Shown here one piece after another: positions 7,959 to 16,052 of a stretch of 64,000 nt of DNA (position 1 is the stretch's first letter; the number at the start of each line of letters is the position of its first letter). A model generated the notes under the pieces. That model was given only the letters and a program-made list of their open reading frames with translations, was not told where the DNA came from and ran no database searches. Source of the stretch: Hymenobacter gummosus (GTDB taxonomy: Bacteria > Bacteroidota > Bacteroidia > Cytophagales > Hymenobacteraceae); contig NZ_RXOF01000004.1 in assembly GCF_003970915.1 (NCBI RefSeq), forward strand, positions 372,001-436,000, in the 5' to 3' direction. Position numbers and translations under genes: made by a program.

Positions 7959-8408
7959 TTAGGAAAGCAGGGTTAAGATGCGGTTGAGTTGCCCGCGCAG
8001 GGCGTCGAATTCAGTTGGGGTGAGCTGCAGCTTTTCGGCCAGCTGCTCGGGAATGCAGCGCGCCCCGGCCTGCAGGGCCTGCCCGGCCGGCTGCAGCGCG
8101 ATGATGACGCTACGCTCATCCTGCGGGTCGCGGCGGCGGCTGAGCCACTGGCGCTGCTCCATGCGCTTGAGCAACGGGGTGAGCGTGCCCGAGTCGAGCA
8201 GCAGCCGCTCGCCCAGCTCCTTTACCGTCAGCTCGCCGTGCTCCCACAAGAGCAGCAGCACCAGGTATTGGGGGTAGGTCAGGCCCAGCTGCTGCAGGTG
8301 AGGCTGGTAGGCCTTGGTAAACTGCCGCGACACCGCATAGAGCGGGAAGCACAGCTGATTTTCCAGCTTCAGAATGGGGTCGGCAGTGGGCAGCGTGGGT
8401 TTGTTCAT
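7959..8408 (-). CDS. ohrR: MarR-family organic peroxide sensor OhrR
   Basis: This 149-residue winged-helix repressor carries the N-terminal reactive cysteine of OhrR at C20 (LENQLCFPLYA). The DNA-recognition region is LTVKELGERLLLDSGTLTPL, followed by the wing RRDPQDERSV. Oxidation of C20 by organic hydroperoxides is known in the family to release DNA. Only the one cysteine near the N-terminus fits the sensing role; the second (C117, RCIPEQL) might act as the resolving cysteine of a two-Cys type. The regulator is first in an operon with ohr, and a TTGTGCACAA palindrome 42 nt upstream of its start is a candidate autoregulatory operator. Confidence 0.93.
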   Translation of the reverse strand: MNKPTLPTADPILKLENQLCFPLYAVSRQFTKAYQPHLQQLGLTYPQYLVLLLLWEHGELTVKELGERLLLDSGTLTPLLKRMEQRQWLSRRRDPQDERSVIIALQPAGQALQAGARCIPEQLAEKLQLTPTEFDALRGQLNRILTLLS

Positions 8409-8450
8409 GGCGTTCGGATGGTAAAAGCGGTAAGCGGGTCTTATGTTTGG

Positions 8451-8460
8451 TTGTGCACAA
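8451..8460. promoter_or_regulatory. candidate OhrR operator (TTGTGCACAA palindrome)
   Basis: This perfect 10-bp palindrome lies upstream of ohrR and is followed by an AT-rich tract (8461-8510) that is unusual in this GC-rich region. The AT-rich, palindromic setting suits a MarR-type operator in the promoter region. The assignment is inferred from position; the site is not a known exact OhrR box. Confidence 0.4.
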
Positions 8461-8681
8461 TTAAATTTTTAAAAATAATTTCAACTACCTGATTTGCAGC
8501 TTCAAATTTTTAGCGTCACGTGAAAAGGATTTGTCTAAAGCTCTTGCCGGCCGTGGTTTTTCCTTGCGCTCCTCCCGGGTGCTTCATGCAGCCTGAACCG
8601 GCTGTATTAATAATCTTCTATATCGACTAAACCCGCGGGGCCCGCACAATTCTAAGCGCTACTTTACGCCGCTTTCGCCCT

Positions 8682-9998
8682 ATGACCCGACTTCTGCTCT
8701 GCTGCCTGTGCCTGCTCGGCTTGCTGCCCGCGGCCCAGGCCCAAACGCCCCTGTACTTCCCGCCCGCTGGCACCACCTGGGCCAGCACTTCGCCGCAGAG
8801 CCTGGGCTGGTGCCAGCCCCAGCTCGATACCCTGCTGGCCTACCTCGGCCGCCAGCACACCAAGGGCTTCATCGTGCTCAAGGACGGCCGGCTGGTGGTG
8901 GAGCAGTACTACGGCACCTTCACCCGCGACTCGCTCTGGTACTGGGCCTCGGCGGGCAAGTCCCTGACCGGCACGCTCGTTGGCATTGCCCGCCAGGATG
9001 GCCTGCTGAGCCTCTCCGATTCGGTGTCGCGCTTTCTGGGCCGGGGCTGGACGGCGGCCCCACCCGCCAAGGAGCGGCTGATTACGGTGCGCCACCTGCT
9101 CAGCATGAGCAGCGGCCTCGACGACACCCCACCCCTGCCCTGCGACAACGAAAGCACCACTGCCGCCTGCCTGCTCTACCAGGTCGATGCGGGCACCCGC
9201 TGGGCCTACCACACCGGCGCCTACCGCAAGCTGCAGCCCCTGCTGGCTCAGGCCAGCGGCCTGACGCTGAACCAGTACACCAACCAGAAAATTGGCAGCG
9301 TCATCGGCATGGGCGGGGCCTGGGTCAACGACGTGTACTACAGCCGCACCCGCGACATGGCCCGCTTCGGTCTGCTCATGCTGGCCCGCGGCAAATGGAA
9401 CGGCACCCCCGTGCTGCGCGACACGGCCTATTTTCGGCAGATGACCACGCCTTCGCAGGGGCTGAACCGCAGCTACGGCTACCTCTGGTGGCTCAACGGC
9501 CAGGCCAGCCACATGCTGCCGCAGACGCAGCTGGTCTTCCCCGGCGCCATCACCCCCACCGCCCCGCCCGACATGATTGCGGCCCTGGGCAAAAACGACC
9601 AGAAAATCTACGTGGTGCCCAGCCAGGGCCTGGTGGTGGTGCGCACCGGGCAGTCGGCCGGACAGTCCCACCTGGCTTTGTCCTCGTTTGATACCGAGCT
9701 GTGGCGCCGGCTCATGGCCGCCGTGCAGTGCCGCCCCACGGCCGGCGCCGCGTCGGCACCACTGGCCGACTTCGCGGCCTTTCCCGTGCCCGCCGCCGAG
9801 GTGCTGACGGTGCAGCTACCCGCCAGCCCGGCCGCCACCCTGCGCCTCACCGACGCACTGGGCCGCCCGGTGCAGCAGCAGCCCGCCACCCCGCCCCGGC
9901 AGCAACTAATGCTGCAAGGCCTTGCGGCTGGGGTATATTTCCTGCAACTACTTGACGAAAAAGGTAATATCCTGGCTACGCGCCGGGTGCTGCACTAG
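8682..9998 (+). CDS. secreted serine hydrolase (beta-lactamase-related) with type IX sorting tail
   Basis: The 438-residue protein has a signal peptide ending QAQT. The beta-lactamase-related catalytic motif S90-A-G-K93 lies in WYWASAGKSLTGTLVG, followed by VRHLLSMSSGLDD. The tyrosine motif region is YHTGAYRKLQP. The last about 75 residues (from FAAFPVPAAEVLTVQL through GLAAGVYFLQLLDEKGN) have the pattern of a type A C-terminal sorting domain of the type IX secretion system. The enzyme is therefore predicted to be secreted or surface-anchored. Six or more cysteines in the catalytic part (for example LPCDNESTTAACLL) may form disulfides. The substrate is unknown. Confidence 0.88.
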   Translation: MTRLLLCCLCLLGLLPAAQAQTPLYFPPAGTTWASTSPQSLGWCQPQLDTLLAYLGRQHTKGFIVLKDGRLVVEQYYGTFTRDSLWYWASAGKSLTGTLVGIARQDGLLSLSDSVSRFLGRGWTAAPPAKERLITVRHLLSMSSGLDDTPPLPCDNESTTAACLLYQVDAGTRWAYHTGAYRKLQPLLAQASGLTLNQYTNQKIGSVIGMGGAWVNDVYYSRTRDMARFGLLMLARGKWNGTPVLRDTAYFRQMTTPSQGLNRSYGYLWWLNGQASHMLPQTQLVFPGAITPTAPPDMIAALGKNDQKIYVVPSQGLVVVRTGQSAGQSHLALSSFDTELWRRLMAAVQCRPTAGAASAPLADFAAFPVPAAEVLTVQLPASPAATLRLTDALGRPVQQQPATPPRQQLMLQGLAAGVYFLQLLDEKGNILATRRVLH

Positions 9999-10203
9999 GC
10001 CTGGGCAGCACGTATCCGTGCTAGCCCCATGTCAAAAACCCGGGAATCCACGGATTGTCTGTCGAGCTGCAGCGCGCTTTCTTTGTCTTTGTCAAGTCGC
10101 AACTTGTCCGCTCACACCAACCTTCACTAGTCCAGTACCAGCCGCCTGTCGCAGGCTTTCCGGTCTTTCTAGTCAATTCGTGGCTTATTCTAGATGCAAG
10201 AGC

Positions 10204-10235
10204 AAGCCCCTCCGCCGGTACGGAGGGGCTTTTTT
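10204..10235 (+). terminator. intrinsic terminator
   Basis: An 11-bp stem (AAGCCCCTCCG paired with CGGAGGGGCTT) with a 6-nt loop is followed by a T run. It lies 206 nt past the serine hydrolase stop, which is far for that gene, so it may instead end an unrecognised short transcript. Confidence 0.8.
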
Positions 10236-10292
10236 GCGTTCGGGGCGTTGATTATTTCGCCTCGGGCCCTTTTCTGCCCGGCGCGGGGCCGC

Positions 10293-10300
10293 TATTTTTG
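10293..10300 (+). promoter_or_regulatory. candidate -7 promoter box (TATTTTTG)
   Basis: This perfect TAnnTTTG match lies about 100 nt upstream of the LVIVD lipoprotein operon, directly after the terminator at 10204-10235. It is the best promoter candidate for that operon. Confidence 0.45.
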
Positions 10301-10401
10301 TTAGCAGCCCACCCCGGACTTGCAACTTTTGCCCACCGTCCTGGCTCCTGCTTACGCCCGCCGCGCTGTGCTGACCGCGGGCGTACGGCAACTTCCCCTT
10401 T

Positions 10402-10917
10402 ATGCCCAAAGTTTACCTTCTGCTGGCAGCCCTGGCCCTGTGCACCGGCCTGTCGGGCTGCTTCACCAACTTCGACGACCGCAGTGATTTGCCGGTGTAC
10501 CGCCCGGTGCTCATGGCCCGCACCTCGCTGGAGCAGTCGGTGAGCCTGGTAGCGGCCCGCGACATGCACAACACCGGCAAAATCTACCGGCAGGGCACCT
10601 ACGTGTTCATCAACGAGCGGTACGAGGGCCTGCACATCATCGACAACCGGGACCCCAGCCGGCCCCAGAACGTGGGCTTTTTGCGCATCCCGGGCAGCCT
10701 CGACGTGGCCATGCGCGGCACCACGCTCTACGCCGACAACGCCGTGGACCTGGTGACCCTGGATTTGAGTAACCCCGCCAACGTGCGCGTAATCAGCCGG
10801 GTACGCGACGCATTTCCGGAGCTGGCCCCGCCCGAGGCGTCCAGCATTGAAGAGAGCTACCGCCCCGAAAACCGCCCGGCCGACGCCGTGGTGGTCGGCT
10901 GGCAGAAAGTCAAGTAA
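10402..10917 (+). CDS. LVIVD-repeat lipoprotein (short)
   Basis: The 171-residue protein has a lipoprotein signal with the lipobox LSGC, acylated at about Cys20. The mature part carries LVIVD-type beta-propeller repeats, as in YVFINERYEGLHIIDNRDPSRPQNVGF and DLVTLDLSNPANVRVISRV. Such repeats form part of a propeller at the cell surface or in the periplasm. The protein is short for a full propeller. It is followed 6 nt later by a second LVIVD lipoprotein and then by a beta-barrel protein, so the three are almost certainly one operon and may assemble together. Confidence 0.85.
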   Translation: MPKVYLLLAALALCTGLSGCFTNFDDRSDLPVYRPVLMARTSLEQSVSLVAARDMHNTGKIYRQGTYVFINERYEGLHIIDNRDPSRPQNVGFLRIPGSLDVAMRGTTLYADNAVDLVTLDLSNPANVRVISRVRDAFPELAPPEASSIEESYRPENRPADAVVVGWQKVK

Positions 10918-10923
10918 GCCGTT

Positions 10924-11691
10924 ATGAAGCCGTTTTCCTCCCTTCTTCGTTTCGGCCGCGCCCACGCCTGCTGGCTGCTGCTGCTCGGCGGCTGCGCCGA
11001 CGCCAGCGTGGCGCCCTCTACCGCCAACGTAGGCCTGGCCGGCTCCATGTCGCGCTTCGCCATCCTAGGCAATACGCTCTACACCGTCGACAGCCGCAGC
11101 CTGCGCGTATTCGACCTCGGCAGCGTGAGCAACACCAGCCAGGCGCCGCGCCTGCTGCGCACCACCACGCTGGGCGTCGACATCGAAACTATTTACCCCT
11201 CGGGCAGCTACTTGTTCATCGGCACCCAGTCGGGCATGTACATCTTCGACGCGGCCGACCCGCAGCAGCCCCGGCAGGTAGGCTTCTACCAGCACGCCGT
11301 CAGCTGCGACCCGGTAGTGGTGGACGGGCGCTGGGCCTACCTCACGCTGCGCACCGGCCGCAGCTGCGGCGGCGGCCCCAACCAGCTCCAGGTTATCGAT
11401 TTGCAGAACCTGAACCAGCCGCGCCTGGCGCAGTCGTACCCCATGACGCAGCCCTACGGCCTGGGCGTGGACGCGGGCCTGCTGTTCGTGTGCGACGACG
11501 GGCTCAAGGTATTCGACACCAGCCAGAGCCCCGCGCTGACCCAGCGCGACCAGTTTGCCATCGATGCCTACGACGTCATCCCGTCCAACGGGCACCTGCT
11601 GGTAATCGGCCGCCAGGGGCTCTATCAGTACCAGTACGCCGGCCGGGCGCTGCAGCAGCTGAGCTTCCTGCCCATCACGCCCCGCCCCTGA
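10924..11691 (+). CDS. LVIVD-repeat lipoprotein (long)
   Basis: This 255-residue protein has the lipobox LLGGC, with the acylated cysteine near residue 24, and several LVIVD-like blades. Examples are LRVFDLGSVSNTSQAPRLL, MYIFDAADPQQPRQVGFY, LQVIDLQNLNQPRLAQSY and LKVFDTSQSPALTQRDQF. The CxxxxxxxxxxxxxxxxC spacing around VSCDPVVV and RSCGGGPN may give a disulfide. It starts 6 nt after the short LVIVD gene, and its TGA overlaps the ATG of the next gene (TGATG), indicating coupled translation. Confidence 0.87.
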   Translation: MKPFSSLLRFGRAHACWLLLLGGCADASVAPSTANVGLAGSMSRFAILGNTLYTVDSRSLRVFDLGSVSNTSQAPRLLRTTTLGVDIETIYPSGSYLFIGTQSGMYIFDAADPQQPRQVGFYQHAVSCDPVVVDGRWAYLTLRTGRSCGGGPNQLQVIDLQNLNQPRLAQSYPMTQPYGLGVDAGLLFVCDDGLKVFDTSQSPALTQRDQFAIDAYDVIPSNGHLLVIGRQGLYQYQYAGRALQQLSFLPITPRP

Positions 11692-12398
11692 TGCGCGCCG
11701 TCCTGCTCCCCCCCGGCCTGGGCGCGTTGGCCGTCCTGCTCCTGCCCGGCGGGCCGCTGCTGGCTCAGCAGGCCGACCTACCGCCCGCCGCCGCGCCCCA
11801 ACCGCAACGCCCGCCCACGCTGGTGGTTAAATTCAACGTGTTTCAGCCCCTGGTGCGCGGCTACCACCTCGAAATCGAGAAAACCTTGCGGGCCTTTCCG
11901 CGGCACAGCCTGGGCCTGACGCTGCAGGGCTACTGCGGCCCGGTGACGGAGCTGACCGCCCGCCGCGACGTGCAGCCCGATGAGCGGGTGCGCGGCTACG
12001 GGGCCGAGCTGCTGTACCGGCTCTACTTCCCCGGCACCAACCCCGACCCGCTCATGGGCTTCTACCTGGGCTTGGGGCCGCACGTGCAACGCTTCGAGCT
12101 GCACTTTCAGGCCGACGGCTGGCAGCAGCAGCTGGCCGACGACGGCCTGAAATACTACCAATACGGTCCGCTGCCCTACCGCGAGACCATCCGCCGCCAA
12201 GGCGCGGCCGTGGTGGCCGGCTACCAGGGGCCGCTGGACCTGGGTCCGCTCACGCTGGATTTCTACGTGGGCCTGGGCTGGCGGCAGTCCAGCTTCCGCT
12301 CGTCCTTCGCCAGCAGCCGCTACCGCTCCTCCGATTTCGACTACGGGGCCCGCGGCTTTTACTTCCCCATTGGATTTAAGCTAGGCGCGGCTTTATAG
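11691..12398 (+). CDS. outer-membrane beta-barrel protein (DUF3575-like)
   Basis: The 235-residue protein has a signal peptide ending LLAQQ. After a proline-rich linker it shows alternating amphipathic strands typical of an 8-stranded outer-membrane barrel: LVVKFNVFQPLVRGYHLEIEK, LGLTLQGYCGPV, YGAELLYRLYF, GFYLGLGPHVQRFEL, LDFYVGLGWRQSSF and the terminal GFYFPIGFKLGAAL. The ATG overlaps the preceding stop by 1 nt. The operon context suggests the barrel and the two LVIVD lipoproteins form one surface complex. The function is not known. Confidence 0.8.
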   Translation: MRAVLLPPGLGALAVLLLPGGPLLAQQADLPPAAAPQPQRPPTLVVKFNVFQPLVRGYHLEIEKTLRAFPRHSLGLTLQGYCGPVTELTARRDVQPDERVRGYGAELLYRLYFPGTNPDPLMGFYLGLGPHVQRFELHFQADGWQQQLADDGLKYYQYGPLPYRETIRRQGAAVVAGYQGPLDLGPLTLDFYVGLGWRQSSFRSSFASSRYRSSDFDYGARGFYFPIGFKLGAAL

Positions 12399-12583
12399 CT
12401 CGTCTATCTACCATTAATAAAACAACATTTAATCAATCAAAAATATCAGTACATGCATACTATTTTCCGAGTTGACAGTCAGCGCGTTTGACGGCTACGC
12501 ATTTTTATCCCGATTCAGCGGCTTATTTGCCCGATACGGGCATCCGACAATTGGCGGGTAGTAGCAGCTGGCGGGCAGATTAG

Positions 12584-12591
12584 TATCTTTG
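12584..12591 (+). promoter_or_regulatory. candidate -7 promoter box (TATCTTTG)
   Basis: This perfect TAnnTTTG match ends 38 nt before the S9 peptidase start at 12630. The preceding stretch 12399-12580 is AT-richer than its surroundings and holds no gene. Confidence 0.55.
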
Positions 12592-12629
12592 CGGCGCCGC
12601 GCCTTGTTGCCAGTCTTCCCCCCAACTGC

Positions 12630-15059
12630 ATGAAACACATTCTACTCGCCGGATTGCTCGGCCTCAGCGTCGTGGCTCAGGCCCAGGACGTGACGTACCG
12701 TACCCCGCCCAAGGCCATTGCCGACCTGGTGGACGCCCCGCTGACCCCGCGCGTGAGCTTGTCGTCGGACGGGAAGTGGCTGGCGCTGCTGGCAGTGCAG
12801 GCCATGCCCACCATTGCCGAGCTTTCGCAGCCCGAGCTGCGCCTGGCCGGTATGCGCATCAACCCGCGCCTGAACGCGCCCAGCCGTACCAGCTACGCCA
12901 CCGGCCTGATGCTGCGGCGCCTGGAAGACGGCAAGGACATGGCCGTGCTGAATCTGCCCGCCCAGCCGCTCATCTCGGACGTGGTGTGGTCGCCCGATAA
13001 CAGCAAGCTGGCCCTGACCATTGCCACGGCCACCGGCGAAGGCCGCACCGAGCTGTGGGTGGTCGACGTGAATACCTTCTCGGCCCGGCGCATTGCCGGC
13101 GTGTCGCTGAACTCGGTATTCGGCACGCCCTTCGAGTGGCTGTCGGACAACCAGACGCTTATCGTGCGGGCCCTGGTGGCCGGGCGCGGGGCGGCTCCGA
13201 GCAGCACGGCCACGCCCACCGGCCCGGTGGTGCAGGAAAACGTGGGCCGCAAGGCCGGCGCCCGCACCTACCAGGACCTGCTGCGCAACCAGACCGACGA
13301 GCGGCTCTTCGATTACTACGCCACCTCCCAGATGGTGAAGGTGACGCTGGAAGGCAAGCTGCAGCCCATCAGCCAGCCCGGCCTGATTCAATCGGCGGTG
13401 CCCTCGCCCAACGGCCGCTACCTGCTGGTGAAGACGCGCCACCGGCCCTTCTCCTATACCCTGCCCAGCAGCAGCTTCCCGCTGAAGGTGGAAGTATACG
13501 ACGTGGCCACCGGCGACCCGGTGAAGCTGCTGGCCGACCTGCCCCTGGCCGACGAAGTGCCCACGGCCTTCGACGCGGTGCCCACCGGGCAGCGCAGCCA
13601 CGGCTGGCGCGCCGACGCGCCGGCTACGCTTTACTGGGCCGAAGCCCAGGACGGCGGCGACCCGAAAGCCACCGCCGCCATCCGCGACAAAGTATTTACC
13701 CTGGCGGCGCCCTTCAACAGCGCGCCGGAGGAGTTTGCCTCCCTGCCCCTGCGCTACGACGGCATCAGCTGGGGCAACAACTCGGTGGCGCTGGTGTACG
13801 GCTCGCGCTGGGCCGACCGCAAGGAAATTACCTGGCGCGTGACGCCGGGCGCGCTGCCCTCGCTGACGGTGCTGTTTGAACGCTCGTCGCAGGACAAGTA
13901 CAACAACCCCGGCACGGCCTACATGCACCGCAACGCCCAGGGCAAGCAGGTGCTGCTGACCGACGCCCAGGGCAAGACGCTGTACTTCCTCGGCCAGGGC
14001 GCTTCCCCGCAGGGCGACCAGCCCTTCGTCGACGAGCTAGACGTGGCCACCAAGAAAACCACCCGCTGGTGGCGCTCCGAGGCCCCCTACTACGAGGTGC
14101 CGCTGGCCATCCTCGACGAGGACAAGCACCGCCTGCTCACCCGCCGCGAATCGGTGGACCAGGCGCCCAACTACTACGTGCGCGACCGGAGCGGCAAGCT
14201 CACGGCCGTGACCAAGTTTCCGAACCCCTACGCGGCTTTCGGGGGCAGCTTCAAGAAGCAGGTGCTGCACTACAAGCGCGCCGACGGGGTGGAGCTGACG
14301 GCCAACCTGTATTTGCCGCCCAACTACAAGCCCACCGACGGGCCGCTGCCCACTCTGATGGAAGCCTACCCGGTGGAGTTCAAGGACAAGGCCAACGCCG
14401 GGCAGGTGTCCGGCTCGCCCTACACTTTTACCCGCGTGGGCTACGGTTCGCCCATTTTCTGGGTGACGCAGGGCTACGCCGTGCTGCAGGGCGCCAGCAT
14501 TCCGATAGTGGGTGAGGGCGACAAGCAGCCCAACGACACCTACACCGAGCAGCTGGTGAGCAGTGCCAAGGCCGCCATCGACGAGGGCAAGCGCCTGGGC
14601 GTGGTAGACCCGGCCCGCGTGGCGGTAATGGGCCACTCTTACGGGGCCTTCATGACGGCCAACCTGCTGGCGCACTCCAACCTGTTCAAGGCCGGTATTG
14701 CCCGCAGCGGCGCCTACAACCGCACCCTGACGCCCTTCGGCTTTCAGGGCGAGGAGCGCACCTACTGGCAGGCCCCGGAGGTGTACAACGCCATGTCGCC
14801 CTTCAATTACGCCGACAAGATCAAGTCGCCGATTCTGCTGATTCACGGGGAGCTGGACAACAACTCCGGCACCTTCCCCATTCAGAGTGAGCGGTTCTAC
14901 AACGCCCTGAAGGGCAATGGCGCCACCGCCCGCTACGTGGTGCTGCCGGCCGAGTCGCACGGCTACGCGGCCCGCGAGAACATCATGCACATGCTCTGGG
15001 AGATGAACGCCTGGCTCGACAAGTACGTGAAGGCCCCGCAGACGGCGGCCGCCAACTAA
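12630..15059 (+). CDS. S9 family peptidase (prolyl oligopeptidase fold, glutamyl-endopeptidase-like)
   Basis: This 809-residue exported serine peptidase has a signal peptide ending VVAQAQD. The N-terminal about 530 residues form a beta-propeller, and the C-terminal alpha/beta hydrolase domain holds the triad Ser670 (MGHSYGAF), Asp743 (HGELDNN) and His777 (AESHGY). The propeller segment AMPTIAELSQPELRLAGMRI followed by NPRLNAPSRTSY resembles plant and cyanobacterial glutamyl endopeptidases (GEP branch of S9), which cleave after Glu. It probably degrades peptides in the periplasm. It has its own TATCTTTG promoter box and a strong terminator. Confidence 0.92.
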   Translation: MKHILLAGLLGLSVVAQAQDVTYRTPPKAIADLVDAPLTPRVSLSSDGKWLALLAVQAMPTIAELSQPELRLAGMRINPRLNAPSRTSYATGLMLRRLEDGKDMAVLNLPAQPLISDVVWSPDNSKLALTIATATGEGRTELWVVDVNTFSARRIAGVSLNSVFGTPFEWLSDNQTLIVRALVAGRGAAPSSTATPTGPVVQENVGRKAGARTYQDLLRNQTDERLFDYYATSQMVKVTLEGKLQPISQPGLIQSAVPSPNGRYLLVKTRHRPFSYTLPSSSFPLKVEVYDVATGDPVKLLADLPLADEVPTAFDAVPTGQRSHGWRADAPATLYWAEAQDGGDPKATAAIRDKVFTLAAPFNSAPEEFASLPLRYDGISWGNNSVALVYGSRWADRKEITWRVTPGALPSLTVLFERSSQDKYNNPGTAYMHRNAQGKQVLLTDAQGKTLYFLGQGASPQGDQPFVDELDVATKKTTRWWRSEAPYYEVPLAILDEDKHRLLTRRESVDQAPNYYVRDRSGKLTAVTKFPNPYAAFGGSFKKQVLHYKRADGVELTANLYLPPNYKPTDGPLPTLMEAYPVEFKDKANAGQVSGSPYTFTRVGYGSPIFWVTQGYAVLQGASIPIVGEGDKQPNDTYTEQLVSSAKAAIDEGKRLGVVDPARVAVMGHSYGAFMTANLLAHSNLFKAGIARSGAYNRTLTPFGFQGEERTYWQAPEVYNAMSPFNYADKIKSPILLIHGELDNNSGTFPIQSERFYNALKGNGATARYVVLPAESHGYAARENIMHMLWEMNAWLDKYVKAPQTAAAN

Positions 15060-15066
15060 GCTGGTC

Positions 15067-15122
15067 GCATCCAAACAAAAAGCCCCGAATCCGGCCGGAT
15101 TCGGGGCTTTTTGTTTGGATGC
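15067..15122. terminator. 56-bp perfect palindromic terminator
   Basis: Arms 15067-15094 and 15095-15122 are perfect 28-nt inverted copies with no spacer. The RNA hairpin would have a GC-rich core followed by a T5 run. It starts 7 nt after the S9 peptidase stop and can work in both directions. Confidence 0.9.
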
Positions 15123-15170
15123 TTTATCACAGTCGGGCAAAGCGTGTCGTCTGCGTGAGTCGTTCATCGG

Positions 15171-15330
15171 GCGCACTCGCTCGGCTATTGCCGGGTGAGG
15201 CCTACGCCTGAGGGGCTATGCCCCGAATCCGGCCGCGCCACCTCGGTGGTTCTCGTTTATGCGGCGCGGCACCGCGCTCGGCACAGCCGAGCCACGTACG
15301 GCTCACTCGGTAATAGCCGAGCGAGTGCGC
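15171..15330. repeat. 160-bp element bounded by a 29-bp imperfect inverted repeat
   Basis: Arms 15171-15199 and 15302-15330 begin GCGCACTCGCTCGGCTATT and match at 27 of 29 positions as inverted copies. Internal smaller palindromes include a GCCGCGCC/GGCGCGGC pair and GCTCGGC/GCCGAGC. The interior encodes nothing recognisable. It could be a non-autonomous palindromic element, or a cruciform or RNA structure; it lies just upstream of the OsmC gene. Confidence 0.6.
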
Positions 15331-15395
15331 AATTGATCTGCCAACCATGCGCGGCCGCCGCGGTTATGCCCGTACACCTTCTTCCCCCGACTGCC

Positions 15396-15812
15396 ATGCC
15401 CACCATCACCGGCCACCTCGCCTCCGCCGACCGTTACGTCACCGATCTGACCACCGACAGCGGCCACGCCCTGCTGGCCGACGAGCCCCTTATCGACGGC
15501 GGGGAGAACATGGGGCCGAGCCCGGGCGAGCTGCTGGCCGCGGCGCTGACGGCCTGCACCTGCATTACGGTGCGCATGTACGCCACGCGCAAGGGCTGGC
15601 CGTTGCGTGAGGTACGGACCGAAGTCAGCTTTGAGCGCCCCCCCGACCACGTGGTGCGCCACCTCACGCGGCAGCTGCACCTGCTGGGCGAGCTGACGCC
15701 CGAGCAGCGGCAGCGGCTGCTGCAGGTGGCCAACGCCTGCCCGGTGCACAAGGCCCTGACCGGCGGCGTCAGCGTCGACACGCAGCTGGGCGGGGAACCG
15801 GCGGGAATCTAA
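15396..15812 (+). CDS. OsmC family protein
   Basis: The product is 138 residues from ATG 15396 (MPTITGHLASADRYVTDL). A second in-frame ATG at 15366 would add ten residues. The OsmC signature is present with a peroxidatic cysteine in LLAAALTACTCITVRMYA and a second cysteine in QVANACPVHKALTGGV. It belongs to the general OsmC/YhfA-like group rather than Ohr. A thiol peroxidase role against organic peroxides is plausible, but substrates of this branch are unknown. It is separated from ohr by 8 kb and has no visible regulator. Confidence 0.85.
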   Translation: MPTITGHLASADRYVTDLTTDSGHALLADEPLIDGGENMGPSPGELLAAALTACTCITVRMYATRKGWPLREVRTEVSFERPPDHVVRHLTRQLHLLGELTPEQRQRLLQVANACPVHKALTGGVSVDTQLGGEPAGI

Positions 15813-16052
15813 GACGGCCCATTGGCGCGGGCGGCTAGTGCAATACTTCGCGCCGGCCGGGCACGGGCAACGTGAAAAAACCGGGCAAGAAAACTACGGG
15901 CGGTTTGGGGCCGGATGGTTGCGAAAGCGCCTGGGCTGGCGTATGTTTCGTACCCGGCCGCCGGCGCCCCACCCCGCCCCCAACTTTCCCCGCTGCGCCG
16001 GGTATAACTAAGCGTGCCCAAGGACCACTCGCGCCTTTAATCCCCCGCCCCG

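Larger units (their letters stand above)
9999..10401. other. intergenic region, no gene recognised
   Basis: About 400 nt separate the serine hydrolase from the LVIVD operon. It holds an intrinsic terminator (10204-10235) and a TATTTTTG promoter box (10293-10300). The segment 10020-10200 has no convincing frame. It could hold a small non-coding RNA ending at the terminator, but no known RNA family was recognised. Confidence 0.4.

Noticed and set aside
10010-10240. Candidate tRNA or small RNA gene
   Set aside because: No cloverleaf or TpsiC arm could be found; only the terminator at 10204-10235 is clear, so no RNA gene is called.
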